A stretch of 64,000 nt of DNA from Cyclobacteriaceae bacterium (GTDB lineage: Bacteria > Bacteroidota > Bacteroidia > Cytophagales > Cyclobacteriaceae), in NCBI GenBank assembly GCA_016787605.1, contig JAEUUE010000140.1, forward strand, positions 59,592 through 123,591. Reading direction: 5' to 3'. Shown in pieces: positions 1 through 8,938 of this stretch (the stretch's first letter is position 1; every line of letters starts with the position of its first letter). The translations under genes were made by a program, and so were the position numbers. Below the pieces are notes generated by a model. That model was given only the letters and a program-made list of their open reading frames with translations, was not told the DNA's origin and made no database searches.

Positions 1-29
1 CACGAATTACACGAATTAGCACGAATTGA
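1..29. repeat. Family A repeat (CACGAATT units)
   Basis: Three near-identical CACGAATT units about 10 bases apart lie immediately before the first gene. The same unit returns as an inverted pair at 31765-31821 and in degenerate form at 50763-50789, so it is a dispersed intergenic repeat. The left edge of the window may cut it. Confidence 0.6.
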
Positions 30-33
30 GAAC

Positions 34-327
34 ATGTTGATACGGATTGTCAGAATGCACTTTACGGAAGCCGGTGTGGAAGAATTTCTACAGATCTTCA
101 ATGCCCATAAGGAAGCCATCCGTCGTTTTCCGGGTTGCACTCACCTGCAATTGCTGAAGGATCCCGACGATCCGCAATGCTATACCACCTTGAGCCATTG
201 GGACCGGTTGGAGGACCTGGAGAACTATCGCAAATCAGAATTGTTTGGAAGCGTGTGGGGACGAGTTAAGACGCTGTTTTCTGAAAGAACCCAGGCGTTT
301 ACGCTGGAGCGGTTTATCGAGGTCTGA
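34..327 (+). CDS. Antibiotic biosynthesis monooxygenase (ABM) domain protein
   Basis: A 97-residue single-domain protein. Its size and pattern (an N-terminal beta strand, a helix with hydrophobic spacing, the SHW motif near residue 54 and a final strand near FTLERF) fit the dimeric alpha-beta-barrel ABM/quinol-monooxygenase fold. Members act on quinones or polyketides or have no known substrate, so no substrate is assigned. The ATG at 34 directly follows the CACGAATT repeat, so no promoter can be seen. A hairpin follows the stop. It is the first gene in the window, so upstream operon partners are unknown. Confidence 0.75.
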   Translation: MLIRIVRMHFTEAGVEEFLQIFNAHKEAIRRFPGCTHLQLLKDPDDPQCYTTLSHWDRLEDLENYRKSELFGSVWGRVKTLFSERTQAFTLERFIEV

Positions 328-330
328 AAA

Positions 331-359
331 GCCAAGGTGACAATGTGGGATACCTTGGC
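331..359 (+). terminator. Hairpin after ABM gene
   Basis: GCCAAGGT (331-338) and ACCTTGGC (352-359) form a perfect 8-bp stem with a 13-base loop, four bases after the stop codon. There is no T-tract, so intrinsic termination is inferred only from position. Confidence 0.45.
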
Positions 360-404
360 CAATTGAAACATTACTGGCTTTCTTGAAACGATAACTCTTG
401 CCTT

Positions 405-1379
405 ATGAAAAGACTTATTCTTTCAATCCTGCTGGTCACTTTTGCGCTCCCCTCCCCTGGACAGAAGGTCAAATCCAAGGATGTAAAGCGGGCCGTCGAA
501 CAGGGAAAAGTCGCCGGAATAACCTTGCTGATCGGCGATCAGTTTACCCCGGACACCAATATGGAATTTGATCTGCAGGTCAAGTTGGATGATGGAATCG
601 TAGTGCTGGCTTCAGACCACCATCTCCTTTGGGACTATGCTACTGTGGATGTAGACAACACACCGTATAAGATCAAGGGTGAATTCCTCGCCAACGGTAA
701 AGGCATCATCAAGCCACGAGATCCTTCAGCCTATTATCCCAACCTCCCAGTCCGTGTAGCTATTGAATTGGCAGGAAAGAAGGTGGAGAAATCACTAACT
801 CCACTTTTCTGCTATCCCAATCTTGTCATTCGACGGTCGGGCTCTAAGGGCACATCCGGGAGCCGGGGTGGTAATGGATCATACGAAGGTGCGCCCGGCG
901 ATCGCGGAGAGCCTGGCGAGAATGGGGAGCGCGGGCCTGATATTTCTTTGGAGATTTCCGAGGAAGAGATTGAAGGTAAAACACACGTCATTGTCTTGCT
1001 CGAAGGAAAGAAGTATCCCATTGATCCCTCGTGCAGTAAAGTAATGATCGTCTCCTCTGGCGGAAATGGAGGCTCGGGTGGCCGTGGGGGTCGCGGGGCA
1101 AACAGCGGTAAGGACAAGGAAGGAGATTACACAAGAATGGGCGGCAACGGCGGCGAGGGAGGTAGAGGCGGCAACGGCGGTGACGGAGGCAACATCACGG
1201 TGTCTGGAATTGCGTACGAAAAATACAAAAGCATCCTGCAGATTGAGTCGTTAGGCGGCAGCGGCGGCGAGGGCGCTTTCGGCGGCGATGGAGGAAACGG
1301 GAAATCCGACGGAAGAAGCGGTAGAACCGGTACCGATGGCAAGGATGGCCGCGCCGGGCAGGTGGTGATCAAGAATTAG
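405..1379 (+). CDS. Secreted glycine-rich protein with collagen-like segment
   Basis: 324 residues. The N-terminus is a signal peptide (Lys-Arg, hydrophobic core, ending near PSPGQ at 20). Residues 21-145 are an ordinary, probably beta-rich domain. A first Gly-rich stretch at about 146-178 contains collagen-like Gly-X-Y triplets (GDR, GEP, GEN, GER). After an interlude there are two strongly Gly-rich stretches at about 219-252 and 274-315 built from GGNGG, GGRGG and GGDGG units. The DNA there is an imperfect GGCGGCAACGGC repeat, which suggests growth by slippage. Function is unknown; an exported structural or adhesive role is inference. No family name can be given, but the signal peptide and long in-frame low-complexity coding make it a real gene. 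Confidence 0.7.
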   Translation: MKRLILSILLVTFALPSPGQKVKSKDVKRAVEQGKVAGITLLIGDQFTPDTNMEFDLQVKLDDGIVVLASDHHLLWDYATVDVDNTPYKIKGEFLANGKGIIKPRDPSAYYPNLPVRVAIELAGKKVEKSLTPLFCYPNLVIRRSGSKGTSGSRGGNGSYEGAPGDRGEPGENGERGPDISLEISEEEIEGKTHVIVLLEGKKYPIDPSCSKVMIVSSGGNGGSGGRGGRGANSGKDKEGDYTRMGGNGGEGGRGGNGGDGGNITVSGIAYEKYKSILQIESLGGSGGEGAFGGDGGNGKSDGRSGRTGTDGKDGRAGQVVIKN

Positions 1380-1404
1380 GCAACAAGCACTTGGTGAATT
1401 TGGA

Positions 1405-1461
1405 TGGGCTAAAGCCCACTGCGTTCTTGATTAATCCTTATCCACGACCTGACGGCCGTGG
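1405..1461. repeat. REP/BIME-like double palindrome
   Basis: Two hairpins in tandem: TGGGC-TAAA-GCCCA (1405-1418), then CCACGACC-TGAC-GGCCGTGG (1442-1461, one mismatch). Position between two gene ends and the paired layout resemble bacterial REP/BIME elements. It could also serve as a bidirectional terminator for the Gly-rich gene and araA. No REP-associated transposase lies in the window. Confidence 0.5.
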
Positions 1462-1511
1462 CAATTAGAGATTACTATTTGCACATTGGCCTATAGAGAA
1501 ATTGAATCCCC

Positions 1512-3002
1512 TTAATCGAAGGAGGCCTCGTTCCACCGGAGTTCATTCTTAATCGAAGTCACCGTCGTTCCCTTCCCTATTCGAATCATCTCCATGTTCG
1601 CCATCCCGGCAAAATCCTCGAGGTGCTCGGCCGTCAGGTTCTGGCTATAGCACGTGTGATGCGCACCCCCGGCATACAGCCAGGCCGCGCAGCCGGTGGC
1701 CATATCGGGCAATGGCTTCCAGAGTACGCGGGCCACCGGCAAATTAGGCAGGGGCTGCTCCGGGGCCACCGCTTCCACTTCATTGACCAGCAACCGGAAA
1801 CGATGGCCCAAATCGATGATCGACGCGTTGAGTGCAGGACCGGCCGCGGCTGTGAAGACTAACCTGACCGGATCAGCTTTGCCACCGATGCTGAGGGGAT
1901 GAATCTCGCACGATGGCTTGCCTTCCGCTATACTCGGGCAGATCTCCAGCATATGCGCACCCAGGACCTGGTGGTTGCCCGGGGCAAAATGATAGGTGTA
2001 GTCTTCCATAAACGAGTTGCCACCTGGCAATCCTGCACCCATCACTTTCATGGCACGAACCAGGGCCGCCGTCTTCCAATCACCCTCGGCGCCAAAGCCA
2101 TAGCCATCGGCCATGAGCCGCTGAACCGCCAGCCCCGGCAGTTGCTTCAATCCATGCAGGTCTTCAAACGTGGTTGTGAATCCCTTGAATCCACCCTTTT
2201 CGAGAAATCGCCGGAGACCAATTTCAAGGGCCGCCGCTTCCACCAGGGATTGGCGACTTGTGCCCTGCTTTTGCAAGCTGGGCGCAAGCGTGTACCGCTG
2301 CTCATATTCCGTAACCAGGGCAGCACAATCTTTCTCGCTCACCTGGTTGACCAAAGCGACCAGGTCGCCGACGCCGTATCCATTTACCGAATATCCCAGC
2401 CTGATCTCCGCTTCGACCTTGTCCCCTTCCGTCACGGCCACCTGGCGCATGTTATCGCCGAAACGGCAGAAGCGCGCACCCTGCCAATCGTGCCAGGCCA
2501 TCGCTGCCCGCGTCCAGGCTTCCACGCGTCCTACCACTTCCGCGTCTTTCCAGTGACCGACGACCACTTTCCGGTTGATCCGCAGCCTCGAGAGGATGTA
2601 CCCGAATTCCCGGTCGCCATGTGCCGACTGGTTGAGATTCATGAAGTTCATGTCAATCTCACCCCAGGGAATGTCGCGGTTGTACTGGGTGTGAAAGTGC
2701 AGCAGGGGCCGCCCAAGCGCCTTAAGTCCGCCGATCCACATCTTGGCCGGTGAGAAGGTGTGCATCCAGGCCACGATGCCGATGCAGTTCCTCTCCAAGT
2801 TGGCCTCCAGGCATAACTGAAGGATCTGGTCGGGTGTGGTCAATACGGGCTTGCAGACTACCGAAATCGGAAGGTGAAGGGCCACCTGCAGGCTGGCGGC
2901 CATCTCGCGGGAATGCTGCTCCACCTGGCGGAGAACCTCGTCACCATAGAGGTGCTGGGAACCGGTAACAAACCAGAGTTGACCCGGCTGTAAATGAATC
3001 AT
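1512..3002 (-). CDS. araA: L-arabinose isomerase
   Basis: 496 residues, matching the usual length of about 500. The enzyme interconverts L-arabinose and L-ribulose in the cytoplasm and needs a divalent metal, usually Mn. The opening [12 protein letters not shown] is the family signature. Metal-binding positions are visible: Glu in GAEGDWK, Glu in SFMEDYTY, His in GAHMLEICP and His in the late GGAHHTCYS. The ATG at 3002 gives a normal N-terminus. No araB, araD, arabinose transporter or AraC/GntR regulator lies beside it, so the gene is isolated and the rest of the pathway must be elsewhere. The next gene upstream on the same strand ends about 75 bases away and is unrelated. Confidence 0.95.
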   Translation of the reverse strand: MIHLQPGQLWFVTGSQHLYGDEVLRQVEQHSREMAASLQVALHLPISVVCKPVLTTPDQILQLCLEANLERNCIGIVAWMHTFSPAKMWIGGLKALGRPLLHFHTQYNRDIPWGEIDMNFMNLNQSAHGDREFGYILSRLRINRKVVVGHWKDAEVVGRVEAWTRAAMAWHDWQGARFCRFGDNMRQVAVTEGDKVEAEIRLGYSVNGYGVGDLVALVNQVSEKDCAALVTEYEQRYTLAPSLQKQGTSRQSLVEAAALEIGLRRFLEKGGFKGFTTTFEDLHGLKQLPGLAVQRLMADGYGFGAEGDWKTAALVRAMKVMGAGLPGGNSFMEDYTYHFAPGNHQVLGAHMLEICPSIAEGKPSCEIHPLSIGGKADPVRLVFTAAAGPALNASIIDLGHRFRLLVNEVEAVAPEQPLPNLPVARVLWKPLPDMATGCAAWLYAGGAHHTCYSQNLTAEHLEDFAGMANMEMIRIGKGTTVTSIKNELRWNEASFD

Positions 3003-3076
3003 GACAAAACGAACACTAATCGTTGAATACGAAAATACAGGGTAGTCTGTGAGCAGGCACGGCGTTCAGGCAGTAA

Positions 3077-3511
3077 TCACTGCAGGACACCCTTCGATGC
3101 CGCGTTCCTCGAAAAATAGATCAGGTAGGCTCCAAAGGCCAGCACCATCACCGGCATGATCATCCCACCGGGGCCGTAAACCTCGATGGAATTCGACAGG
3201 AAGAACGCATGAGACATCTGGACGACGATACCGGCAAACGAGACGATAAAAACCATGGAGGCCAGCTTCTTTCTCATAAGCAGCAACAAACTGCCAAGCA
3301 GTCCTCCCCAAACAGCCAGGGCAAAAGCACCGGTAGCCCAGGCGGGCGTAGACTGCAGGAGATTGCGCTGTTCCTCCGGCATGGCCTGGAGGGCCTCTTC
3401 GCCCATGGTGACCTGGCCCAGGTAAGCGGCAACGCCCATGCCGTTCCAGATCAATGCGAGGATAGCCACCACCCAAAAGGAGGTAGCCGGTTTGATTTGT
3501 TCGGTTGTCAT
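3077..3511 (-). CDS. Small integral membrane protein
   Basis: 144 residues with four likely membrane segments: about 12-32 (VVAILALIWNGMGVAAYLG), 58-80, 85-105 and 118-136. The short polar loop between segments one and two carries QAMPEEQR. This layout is common in Bacteroidota proteins labelled 'sugar transporter', but no transport signature is visible and that name rests only on resemblance. Upstream is a divergent 112-base gap before the HtrA gene, which probably holds both promoters. Function is not assigned. Confidence 0.65.
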   Translation of the reverse strand: MTTEQIKPATSFWVVAILALIWNGMGVAAYLGQVTMGEEALQAMPEEQRNLLQSTPAWATGAFALAVWGGLLGSLLLLMRKKLASMVFIVSFAGIVVQMSHAFFLSNSIEVYGPGGMIMPVMVLAFGAYLIYFSRNAASKGVLQ

Positions 3512-3623
3512 ACGATAGGGTTATTTGACGAAGCTAATGAATTTAAATGTACCGTTAATCGGCTATTCTTACTCGCTATTCATGGGCGGTTATTTGTAAC
3601 TTTCGGACCCAATTCGGAAAGAA

Positions 3624-5033
3624 ATGCGCCGTTTCCTGCTCCTTGCCCTCGTCCTGGTTTCTGCTCTCATCGGGGCGATCATTGGCGCATACTACACGGT
3701 CCGCTATTACGAGAGTATCCCCGATTATACCTCCATTGCCGACCGCCAGAAGGTGCGGCTTCCCGCAGGCGGTACCCCCGACCTGAATTTCGAAAGCGCG
3801 GCCAGGCAAGTGACTCCCGCGGTCGTGAACATCAATGCCGTCTTCGGCGCCGGCGAATTCAGCCTCACTCCCATGGACCTTAACTTCGATCCCCTGGCAA
3901 GGCCGAGCGGATCGGGTGTCATCATCAGCGACGACGGATACATCGTGACCAACCAGCATGTGGTGGAAGACGCCACCGCGCTGGAGGTCGTGCTCAATGA
4001 CAACCAGCGCTATTATGCCAAGATCGTCGGCCAGGACCCGAGCACCGATCTCGCCCTTCTGAAAATCAAGGCCAAGAACCTTCCCTACCTGAAGTACGGT
4101 AACTCCGACGACGTCGTTCCCGGCGAGTGGGTACTTGCCGTGGGCAACCCTTTTGATCTCAACTCGACTGTCACCGCCGGTATCGTCAGCGCCAAAGCAC
4201 GAAACATCGGCATTCTCCGTGACAAGAATAACCTGCAGGTGGAATCGTTCATCCAGACCGATGCCGCGGTGAACCCGGGAAACAGCGGAGGAGCGCTCGT
4301 CAATCTCAGGGGAGAACTTATCGGCATCAATTCCGCCATCGCTACGGTCACGGGCAGCTACAGCGGCTACTCTTTTGCCATACCTGTTAACCTGGTCAAA
4401 AAGGTAATGGACGACCTGTTGGAATTTGGTTCTGTACAGCGAGGCCTCCTGGGTGTTGAAATCCGGGATGTAACCGCCCGCCTTGCCCAGGACCGAAGCC
4501 TCGATGTGGTGCGCGGCGTCTACATCGTCCGGGTAAACTCGGGCAGCGCGGCGGATCAGTCGGGTATCGAACCCGGGGACGTCATCACCGCCATCGACGG
4601 CCAGGAGGTAGGCAGCGTTTCTGAACTGCAGGAACTTGTCGCCCGCCATCGCCCGGGCCACACCGTCCAGGTTACCTACCGTCGCGATGGGAAGTCAACG
4701 TCCGTGAAGACCACCTTGAAAAACTTTGATGGCCAGGCCGCCATTACCCGCCTGCCGGTCGACTATGTTATTGAGGGGGCAACCCTGGAAGACCTTCCCT
4801 ATTCGGAACTCACCCGACGCAACCTGGAGGGCGGCGTACTTGTCCGGACGCTCACCGACGGGAAATGGAGCCGCGGCGGGCTGAAGAAGAGTTTCATTAT
4901 CACCCATATTGACAAGGTCGCGGTTGATAATGTGGAAGACCTGAACAGGATGCTGGAATACAAGTCGGGTGGAATGCTGGTGGAGGGAGTTTACCTGACC
5001 GGGGAGAAAGCTGTGTACGGGGTGAATTGGTAG
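3624..5033 (+). CDS. HtrA/Deg-family trypsin-like serine protease
   Basis: 469 residues. A membrane anchor or uncleaved signal lies at 4-27, so the protease probably faces the periplasm and degrades or refolds damaged envelope proteins. The S1C catalytic triad is present: His112 (TNQHVVED), Asp142 (DPSTDLALL) and Ser221 (NPGNSGGA). A clear PDZ domain covers about 275-375 (GIEPGDVITAIDG), and a weaker PDZ-like segment follows at about 390-465. Two PDZ domains and the length match DegP/DegQ-type proteins. The ATG at 3624 begins a normal anchor. A TAACTTTC string at 3597-3604 resembles the phylum's -7 box. The stop runs straight into a family B repeat. Confidence 0.92.
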   Translation: MRRFLLLALVLVSALIGAIIGAYYTVRYYESIPDYTSIADRQKVRLPAGGTPDLNFESAARQVTPAVVNINAVFGAGEFSLTPMDLNFDPLARPSGSGVIISDDGYIVTNQHVVEDATALEVVLNDNQRYYAKIVGQDPSTDLALLKIKAKNLPYLKYGNSDDVVPGEWVLAVGNPFDLNSTVTAGIVSAKARNIGILRDKNNLQVESFIQTDAAVNPGNSGGALVNLRGELIGINSAIATVTGSYSGYSFAIPVNLVKKVMDDLLEFGSVQRGLLGVEIRDVTARLAQDRSLDVVRGVYIVRVNSGSAADQSGIEPGDVITAIDGQEVGSVSELQELVARHRPGHTVQVTYRRDGKSTSVKTTLKNFDGQAAITRLPVDYVIEGATLEDLPYSELTRRNLEGGVLVRTLTDGKWSRGGLKKSFIITHIDKVAVDNVEDLNRMLEYKSGGMLVEGVYLTGEKAVYGVNW

Positions 5034-5036
5034 TCC

Positions 5037-5083
5037 AAATACGGAATCCAGAATACAGAATAACGGAATTCAGAATACAGATG
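5037..5083. repeat. Family B repeat (GAATCC/GAATAC/GAATTC units)
   Basis: A run of GGAATCCAGAATACAG-type units fills the gap between the htrA stop and the dehydrogenase start. The same degenerate family recurs after the dehydrogenase gene (6645-6800) and at 48763-48799. The open frame through this repeat adds 26 residues of repeat-like peptide to the dehydrogenase, which is why the later ATG was chosen for that gene. Confidence 0.6.
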
Positions 5084-5104
5084 GTAAGAACTGTGGAAAC
5101 AACT

Positions 5105-6637
5105 ATGGACATCAAGAATGTATTAAAGGAACTCGGAATTAGGAACTCAAATTCCGGCACTTCAACGGGAAGCAAGTGGATAAAGACCAAGGGTCAGCTT
5201 ATCAAGTCCTATTCGCCGGTAGACGGCAAGCTGATTGCAACGGTTCAGGCCACGGATCAGAAATCTTTTGATAAGGTGGTGGAAACGAGCCGGAAGGCTT
5301 TCGAGCAGTGGCGCCTCGTACCCGCACCCAAGCGAGGCGAAGTGGTGCGTCAAATCGGCGAAGCGCTGCGGGCGAGGAAAGAGGCACTGGGAATGCTGGT
5401 ATCCTATGAAATGGGCAAATCGTACCAGGAAGGACTGGGAGAAGTCCAGGAAATGATCGACATCTGCGACTTCGCCGTAGGGTTATCCCGGCAATTACAT
5501 GGTCTCACCATGCACAGTGAGCGGCCGTTGCACCGCATGTATGAACAGTACCATCCCCTGGGTCTCGTGGGCATTATTTCAGCGTTCAATTTCCCGGTAG
5601 CGGTGTGGTCGTGGAATGCGGCCATCGCCTGGGTGTGCGGCGACACCTGCGTATGGAAGCCCTCCGAGAAAGTGCCGCTCTGCAGCATCGCCTGCCAGAA
5701 TATCATTAACGAGGTATTCAAGAAGAATGGTGTGCCGGAAGGAGTGTCGTGTATCATTAACGGCGACTACCGCGTAGGTCAGTGGCTTGCCGCCAGCGAA
5801 GATATTCCGCTGGTTTCAGCCACGGGATCAGTCCGGATGGGCAAGGCAGTGGGTACGACGGTGATGCAACGCCTGGGCCGCCCGTTGCTGGAGTTGGGAG
5901 GCAACAACGCCATCATCGTCTCCGAGCATGCCAACCTCGATATCGCGATCCGCGGAGCGCTCTTCGGCGCCGTAGGAACGGCCGGGCAACGTTGCACCAC
6001 CACCCGGAGACTGATTGTGCATGAGAAAGTATACGCCAACGTCAAGGAAAAGCTGCGTAAAGCTTACGGACAGCTCCGCATCGGCAATCCCCTCGATCCG
6101 AAGAACCATGTGGGCCCCCTCATCGACAAGCTGGCCGTGCAAGGTTACCTCAACGCGCTGAAGGCAGTGACGAAACAAGGAGGCAAGATGCTCGTCGAAG
6201 GCGGCGTGTTGAAAGGCAAAGGGTATGAATCGGGCTGCTACGTGAAGCCTGCCATTGCCGAGGTGAAGAATGATTTCCCGATTGTACAGCAGGAAACCTT
6301 TGCTCCTATCCTGTACCTGATCAAATACCGGACGGTCGACGAAGCCATCCGCTATCAGAACGGCGTCAAGCAGGGACTTTCGTCGGCCATGATGACCACC
6401 AACATGATGGAGATGGAAAAATTCTTGTCGGCCGCGGGAAGCGACTGCGGCATTGCCAACGTGAACATTGGCACCTCGGGAGCCGAAATTGGCGGAGCGT
6501 TCGGAGGTGAAAAAGAAACCGGCGGAGGCCGCGAATCCGGGTCGGATTCATGGAAGATCTACATGCGGAGACAGACCAACACGATCAATTACGGAACCAG
6601 TCTGCCGCTTGCCCAAGGAATTAAGTTTGACGTGTAA
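5105..6637 (+). CDS. amaB: L-piperidine-6-carboxylate / alpha-aminoadipate semialdehyde dehydrogenase (ALDH7-like)
   Basis: 510 residues from the ATG at 5105. The frame is open to 5027, but those 26 residues are encoded by a family B repeat and look spurious. NAD-dependent aldehyde dehydrogenase features: catalytic Cys in TAGQRCTTTRR, general-base Glu in LLELGGNN, cofactor-site SATGSVRMGK. The N-terminal part and the GLTMHSERP segment resemble the ALDH7 (antiquitin) branch, which oxidises aminoadipate semialdehyde in lysine breakdown. The branch assignment is from memory of sequence features, not a search. No other lysine-catabolic gene is adjacent. The gene is bracketed by family B repeats on both sides. 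Confidence 0.88.
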   Translation: MDIKNVLKELGIRNSNSGTSTGSKWIKTKGQLIKSYSPVDGKLIATVQATDQKSFDKVVETSRKAFEQWRLVPAPKRGEVVRQIGEALRARKEALGMLVSYEMGKSYQEGLGEVQEMIDICDFAVGLSRQLHGLTMHSERPLHRMYEQYHPLGLVGIISAFNFPVAVWSWNAAIAWVCGDTCVWKPSEKVPLCSIACQNIINEVFKKNGVPEGVSCIINGDYRVGQWLAASEDIPLVSATGSVRMGKAVGTTVMQRLGRPLLELGGNNAIIVSEHANLDIAIRGALFGAVGTAGQRCTTTRRLIVHEKVYANVKEKLRKAYGQLRIGNPLDPKNHVGPLIDKLAVQGYLNALKAVTKQGGKMLVEGGVLKGKGYESGCYVKPAIAEVKNDFPIVQQETFAPILYLIKYRTVDEAIRYQNGVKQGLSSAMMTTNMMEMEKFLSAAGSDCGIANVNIGTSGAEIGGAFGGEKETGGGRESGSDSWKIYMRRQTNTINYGTSLPLAQGIKFDV

Positions 6638-6644
6638 CATGAAT

Positions 6645-6800
6645 CCGGGATCCGGAATTCAGAATCCAGAACCAGGAATTCCGGTACGGGAACGTGAATC
6701 TGGAAACTGCAGGAATCAGGCGCCCGGCTATTCGGGATTCTGAATTCCGAATTCTGTATTCGGTGTTCCGTAATTCCGTATCCTGAAATCCGCTTTCCCG
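6645..6800. repeat. Family B repeat, two arms in inverted orientation
   Basis: Left arm 6645-6682 contains GAATCC, GGAATTC and AGAATCCAG units. Right arm about 6735-6795 holds the complements (GATTCTGAATTCC, CCGTAATTCCG, CCTGAAATCC). About 50 unrelated bases separate them. The arms are imperfectly complementary and could fold as a long stem. No gene is seen in this 227-base gap. Confidence 0.55.
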
Positions 6801-6864
6801 AATCTCACATCTTTCACGCTTGCATTTCGTCAGGCGGGTAACTACATTGTGCCCCATCCAAACC

Positions 6865-7272
6865 ATGGCACCAAAACGCTATCGCTCTGTAATGCTTATC
6901 GATGATAATGAGATTGACAATCTCATTAATCAGAAGATGGTGGAGGCCGCATCCATCACCGATCATATCTATATCCACACGGGCGCCCGCAGCGCCATCG
7001 AATTCCTGCGCAACATTGAAAAGCTGGACCTCGCGGATCAGGTGCTTCCCGATGTTATCTTCCTTGATATTGACATGCCCCTCATGGATGGATTCCAGTT
7101 CCTCGATGAGTTTGAAAAACTGATGGCCAGCACCAAGAAAAAGTGCCGGATTGTGATGCTTACCTCGTCGATCAATCCCCAGGACGTTAACCGGTCGAAG
7201 AAGTACGCCAACGTGAAACTCTACCTCAACAAACCGCTTACCCACGAGAGCATCGTGGATTTGGCCATTTAG
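6865..7272 (+). CDS. Single-domain response regulator (CheY-like receiver)
   Basis: 135 residues from the ATG at 6865; the frame extends upstream only through repeat-adjacent sequence. Receiver hallmarks: acidic pair Asp13-Asp14 (LIDDNE), phospho-acceptor Asp68 (FLDIDMP), a Thr-Ser switch region (MLTSS) and Lys in LNKPL. There is no output domain, so it must act by protein contact, as in stand-alone receivers of hybrid phosphorelays. No histidine kinase is nearby. Its stop overlaps the stop of the convergent helical-protein gene by three bases, so the transcripts probably interfere or share a termination zone. Confidence 0.88.
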   Translation: MAPKRYRSVMLIDDNEIDNLINQKMVEAASITDHIYIHTGARSAIEFLRNIEKLDLADQVLPDVIFLDIDMPLMDGFQFLDEFEKLMASTKKKCRIVMLTSSINPQDVNRSKKYANVKLYLNKPLTHESIVDLAI

Positions 7273-8756
7273 ACCTCGTCGTCGTCAGCCCAGGCGCCGC
7301 CGCCCTGGATTTCGAGGGCAATCAGGCGCCCCACAAACTTCTCGTCCATGCGGATATAGGAGGTCGGTGAAAAGTACCGAACCTTCATTCCCTTGAGTTT
7401 GGGGATGAGCGCTGAGATCTTCTTGTCCTTTTCGCGTTTGGCTTCACTAACGGCGATCTTGAGAATTTTCAGAAAGACCAGCACATTTTCACAGGCGTCC
7501 TTGCCGAGGATCCGGATGTTGCGCTGGACGCTGTTGGAGAGCTGATTGAACAAGTCAATATCCTTCAGCATGCAGTACTGCAGGCACAGCAAGGCCTTGA
7601 TTTCGGTCTGCGCGAGCGGGTATCTTTTCAGGCTGACCTCGTTAATGAGGTTGTTCAGCAACTTCGCCGACTCTTCGTACCGCCCTGCATAATAACTGCA
7701 GAGGGCGTTGTAAACCGTGTAGATGACATGCTGAGGCACATTGTTCGGGTCCGGCTCGAAGTCAGCAAACATCTCCTTGTTTTCCGCATGGAGTTCCGAT
7801 TCGGTACCCATCCGCAGCGCCCGCTCCAGCTTGGAGATCAGGAATCGGATGGAAAAGGTGTAATACGGGTAATTGACCAGCAGGTTGGAGGCCGCGTCGT
7901 TGACCTCCTCATAGTAACGCTCGGCCTGCTTGAACACCTTGTAGTGATTGTAGTATTCCAGCTTGAGGAATTCAAAAAGCAGGTTGAGGTGGTAATAGAC
8001 CGGGTCGAGGTTGTACCGGTCAAAAATATCCTGGACCCGGCCAAAGATATCTTCGATGCTCTCCTCATCCGGGTTGATGCTCTCCTCTCCTTCCACGAAG
8101 AGACGGTGGAACACCATCATGCATGACTTGTATACGTAGAGGCGGTGTGATTCGTAGAGGTTGGCAATGCTCTGAATTTCCCGGACGAGCAAGTCCAGGC
8201 TCATCTTCTCTGTCGGGTCTGCCGTGAGGTAATAGTTGCCGTATTTCTTAAAATAATCCGCCAGCACATCCTCGGCCTTGTCGACCGCCAGCATGTAGGC
8301 CACGTGCCGGTTGTAAAGCTGGGAGAATTGGAAGTATTCGGGCGAATGAAGGTGCAGCTTCTTCAATAACTTATAGATCGTCGGCAACTCGTGCACCAGG
8401 TCGGCCTCGATAAGTTCCTTCTCCAGTTTTCGGAGGGTGGCTATGGCTATGGTCTTCTTGTTGGTGAAGAACACCTCGTTGATGTTAGCCACCTTCCGCA
8501 GCAGGTCGGTGCGGGGGCTTTCCATCTGCTGGATGAGGTATTCCTCGATCTTCTGCGCCAGGCGGGAACGCATGGTATAGTAAGCGTTTGCGTTGACCTC
8601 CAGCTCGACCATCACTTTGCTTTCCGACAATTGTCGCTCACGCATGGCCTTCAGCAGGTAGGCCGACTTTTCGGCATTACCGGCAATCAGCGAATCGTAA
8701 ACTGCCTGGTAGTCCTTGTCCGACAACTGCTTGATGATATTCTTAAGCTTAGCCAT
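7269..8756 (-). CDS. Large all-helical protein of unknown function (TPR-like)
   Basis: 495 residues, almost entirely predicted helix and rich in Leu, Tyr, Lys and Glu, with no signal peptide or membrane segment. Paired-helix spacing, for example around YAGRYEESAKLLNNLI, resembles tetratricopeptide-type solenoid repeats, but no consensus TPR can be counted with confidence. The acidic C-terminus ends WADDDEV. A cytoplasmic scaffold role is inference. It is transcribed convergently with the single-domain response regulator and overlaps it by the stop codons, a physical link but no proof of a functional one. A real gene, judged by length and uniform codon usage. Confidence 0.75.
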   Translation of the reverse strand: MAKLKNIIKQLSDKDYQAVYDSLIAGNAEKSAYLLKAMRERQLSESKVMVELEVNANAYYTMRSRLAQKIEEYLIQQMESPRTDLLRKVANINEVFFTNKKTIAIATLRKLEKELIEADLVHELPTIYKLLKKLHLHSPEYFQFSQLYNRHVAYMLAVDKAEDVLADYFKKYGNYYLTADPTEKMSLDLLVREIQSIANLYESHRLYVYKSCMMVFHRLFVEGEESINPDEESIEDIFGRVQDIFDRYNLDPVYYHLNLLFEFLKLEYYNHYKVFKQAERYYEEVNDAASNLLVNYPYYTFSIRFLISKLERALRMGTESELHAENKEMFADFEPDPNNVPQHVIYTVYNALCSYYAGRYEESAKLLNNLINEVSLKRYPLAQTEIKALLCLQYCMLKDIDLFNQLSNSVQRNIRILGKDACENVLVFLKILKIAVSEAKREKDKKISALIPKLKGMKVRYFSPTSYIRMDEKFVGRLIALEIQGGGAWADDDEV

Positions 8757-8893
8757 GACTCAATGGAAGCGAAAAAATACAAAATAGTGCATTAATACGA
8801 GCCTCCCCGGTTTGTTTTTCGCGTTAAAGAGCCAAGACCGGAATTGTGCTCGGGTTCTGCAGCGGGCGGCTACCGTACGGTAATTAGGATCCT

Positions 8894-8914
8894 ATCAGGC
8901 AAGACCTGCCTGAT
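8894..8914 (-). terminator. Hairpin downstream of the DEAD-box helicase gene
   Basis: ATCAGGCA (8894-8901) and TGCCTGAT (8907-8914) form a perfect 8-bp stem with a 5-base loop, 24 bases beyond the helicase stop and upstream of the helical-protein gene. No clear T-tract. A terminator is the likeliest reading; an operator for the downstream gene is the alternative. Confidence 0.5.
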
Positions 8915-8938
8915 GCCCCTTGGACGTATCCTTTCATG

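Noticed and set aside
5027-5104. Longer N-terminus for the aldehyde dehydrogenase
   Set aside because: The 26 extra codons are read from a dispersed repeat and overlap the htrA stop; the protein from 5105 has the usual family length.
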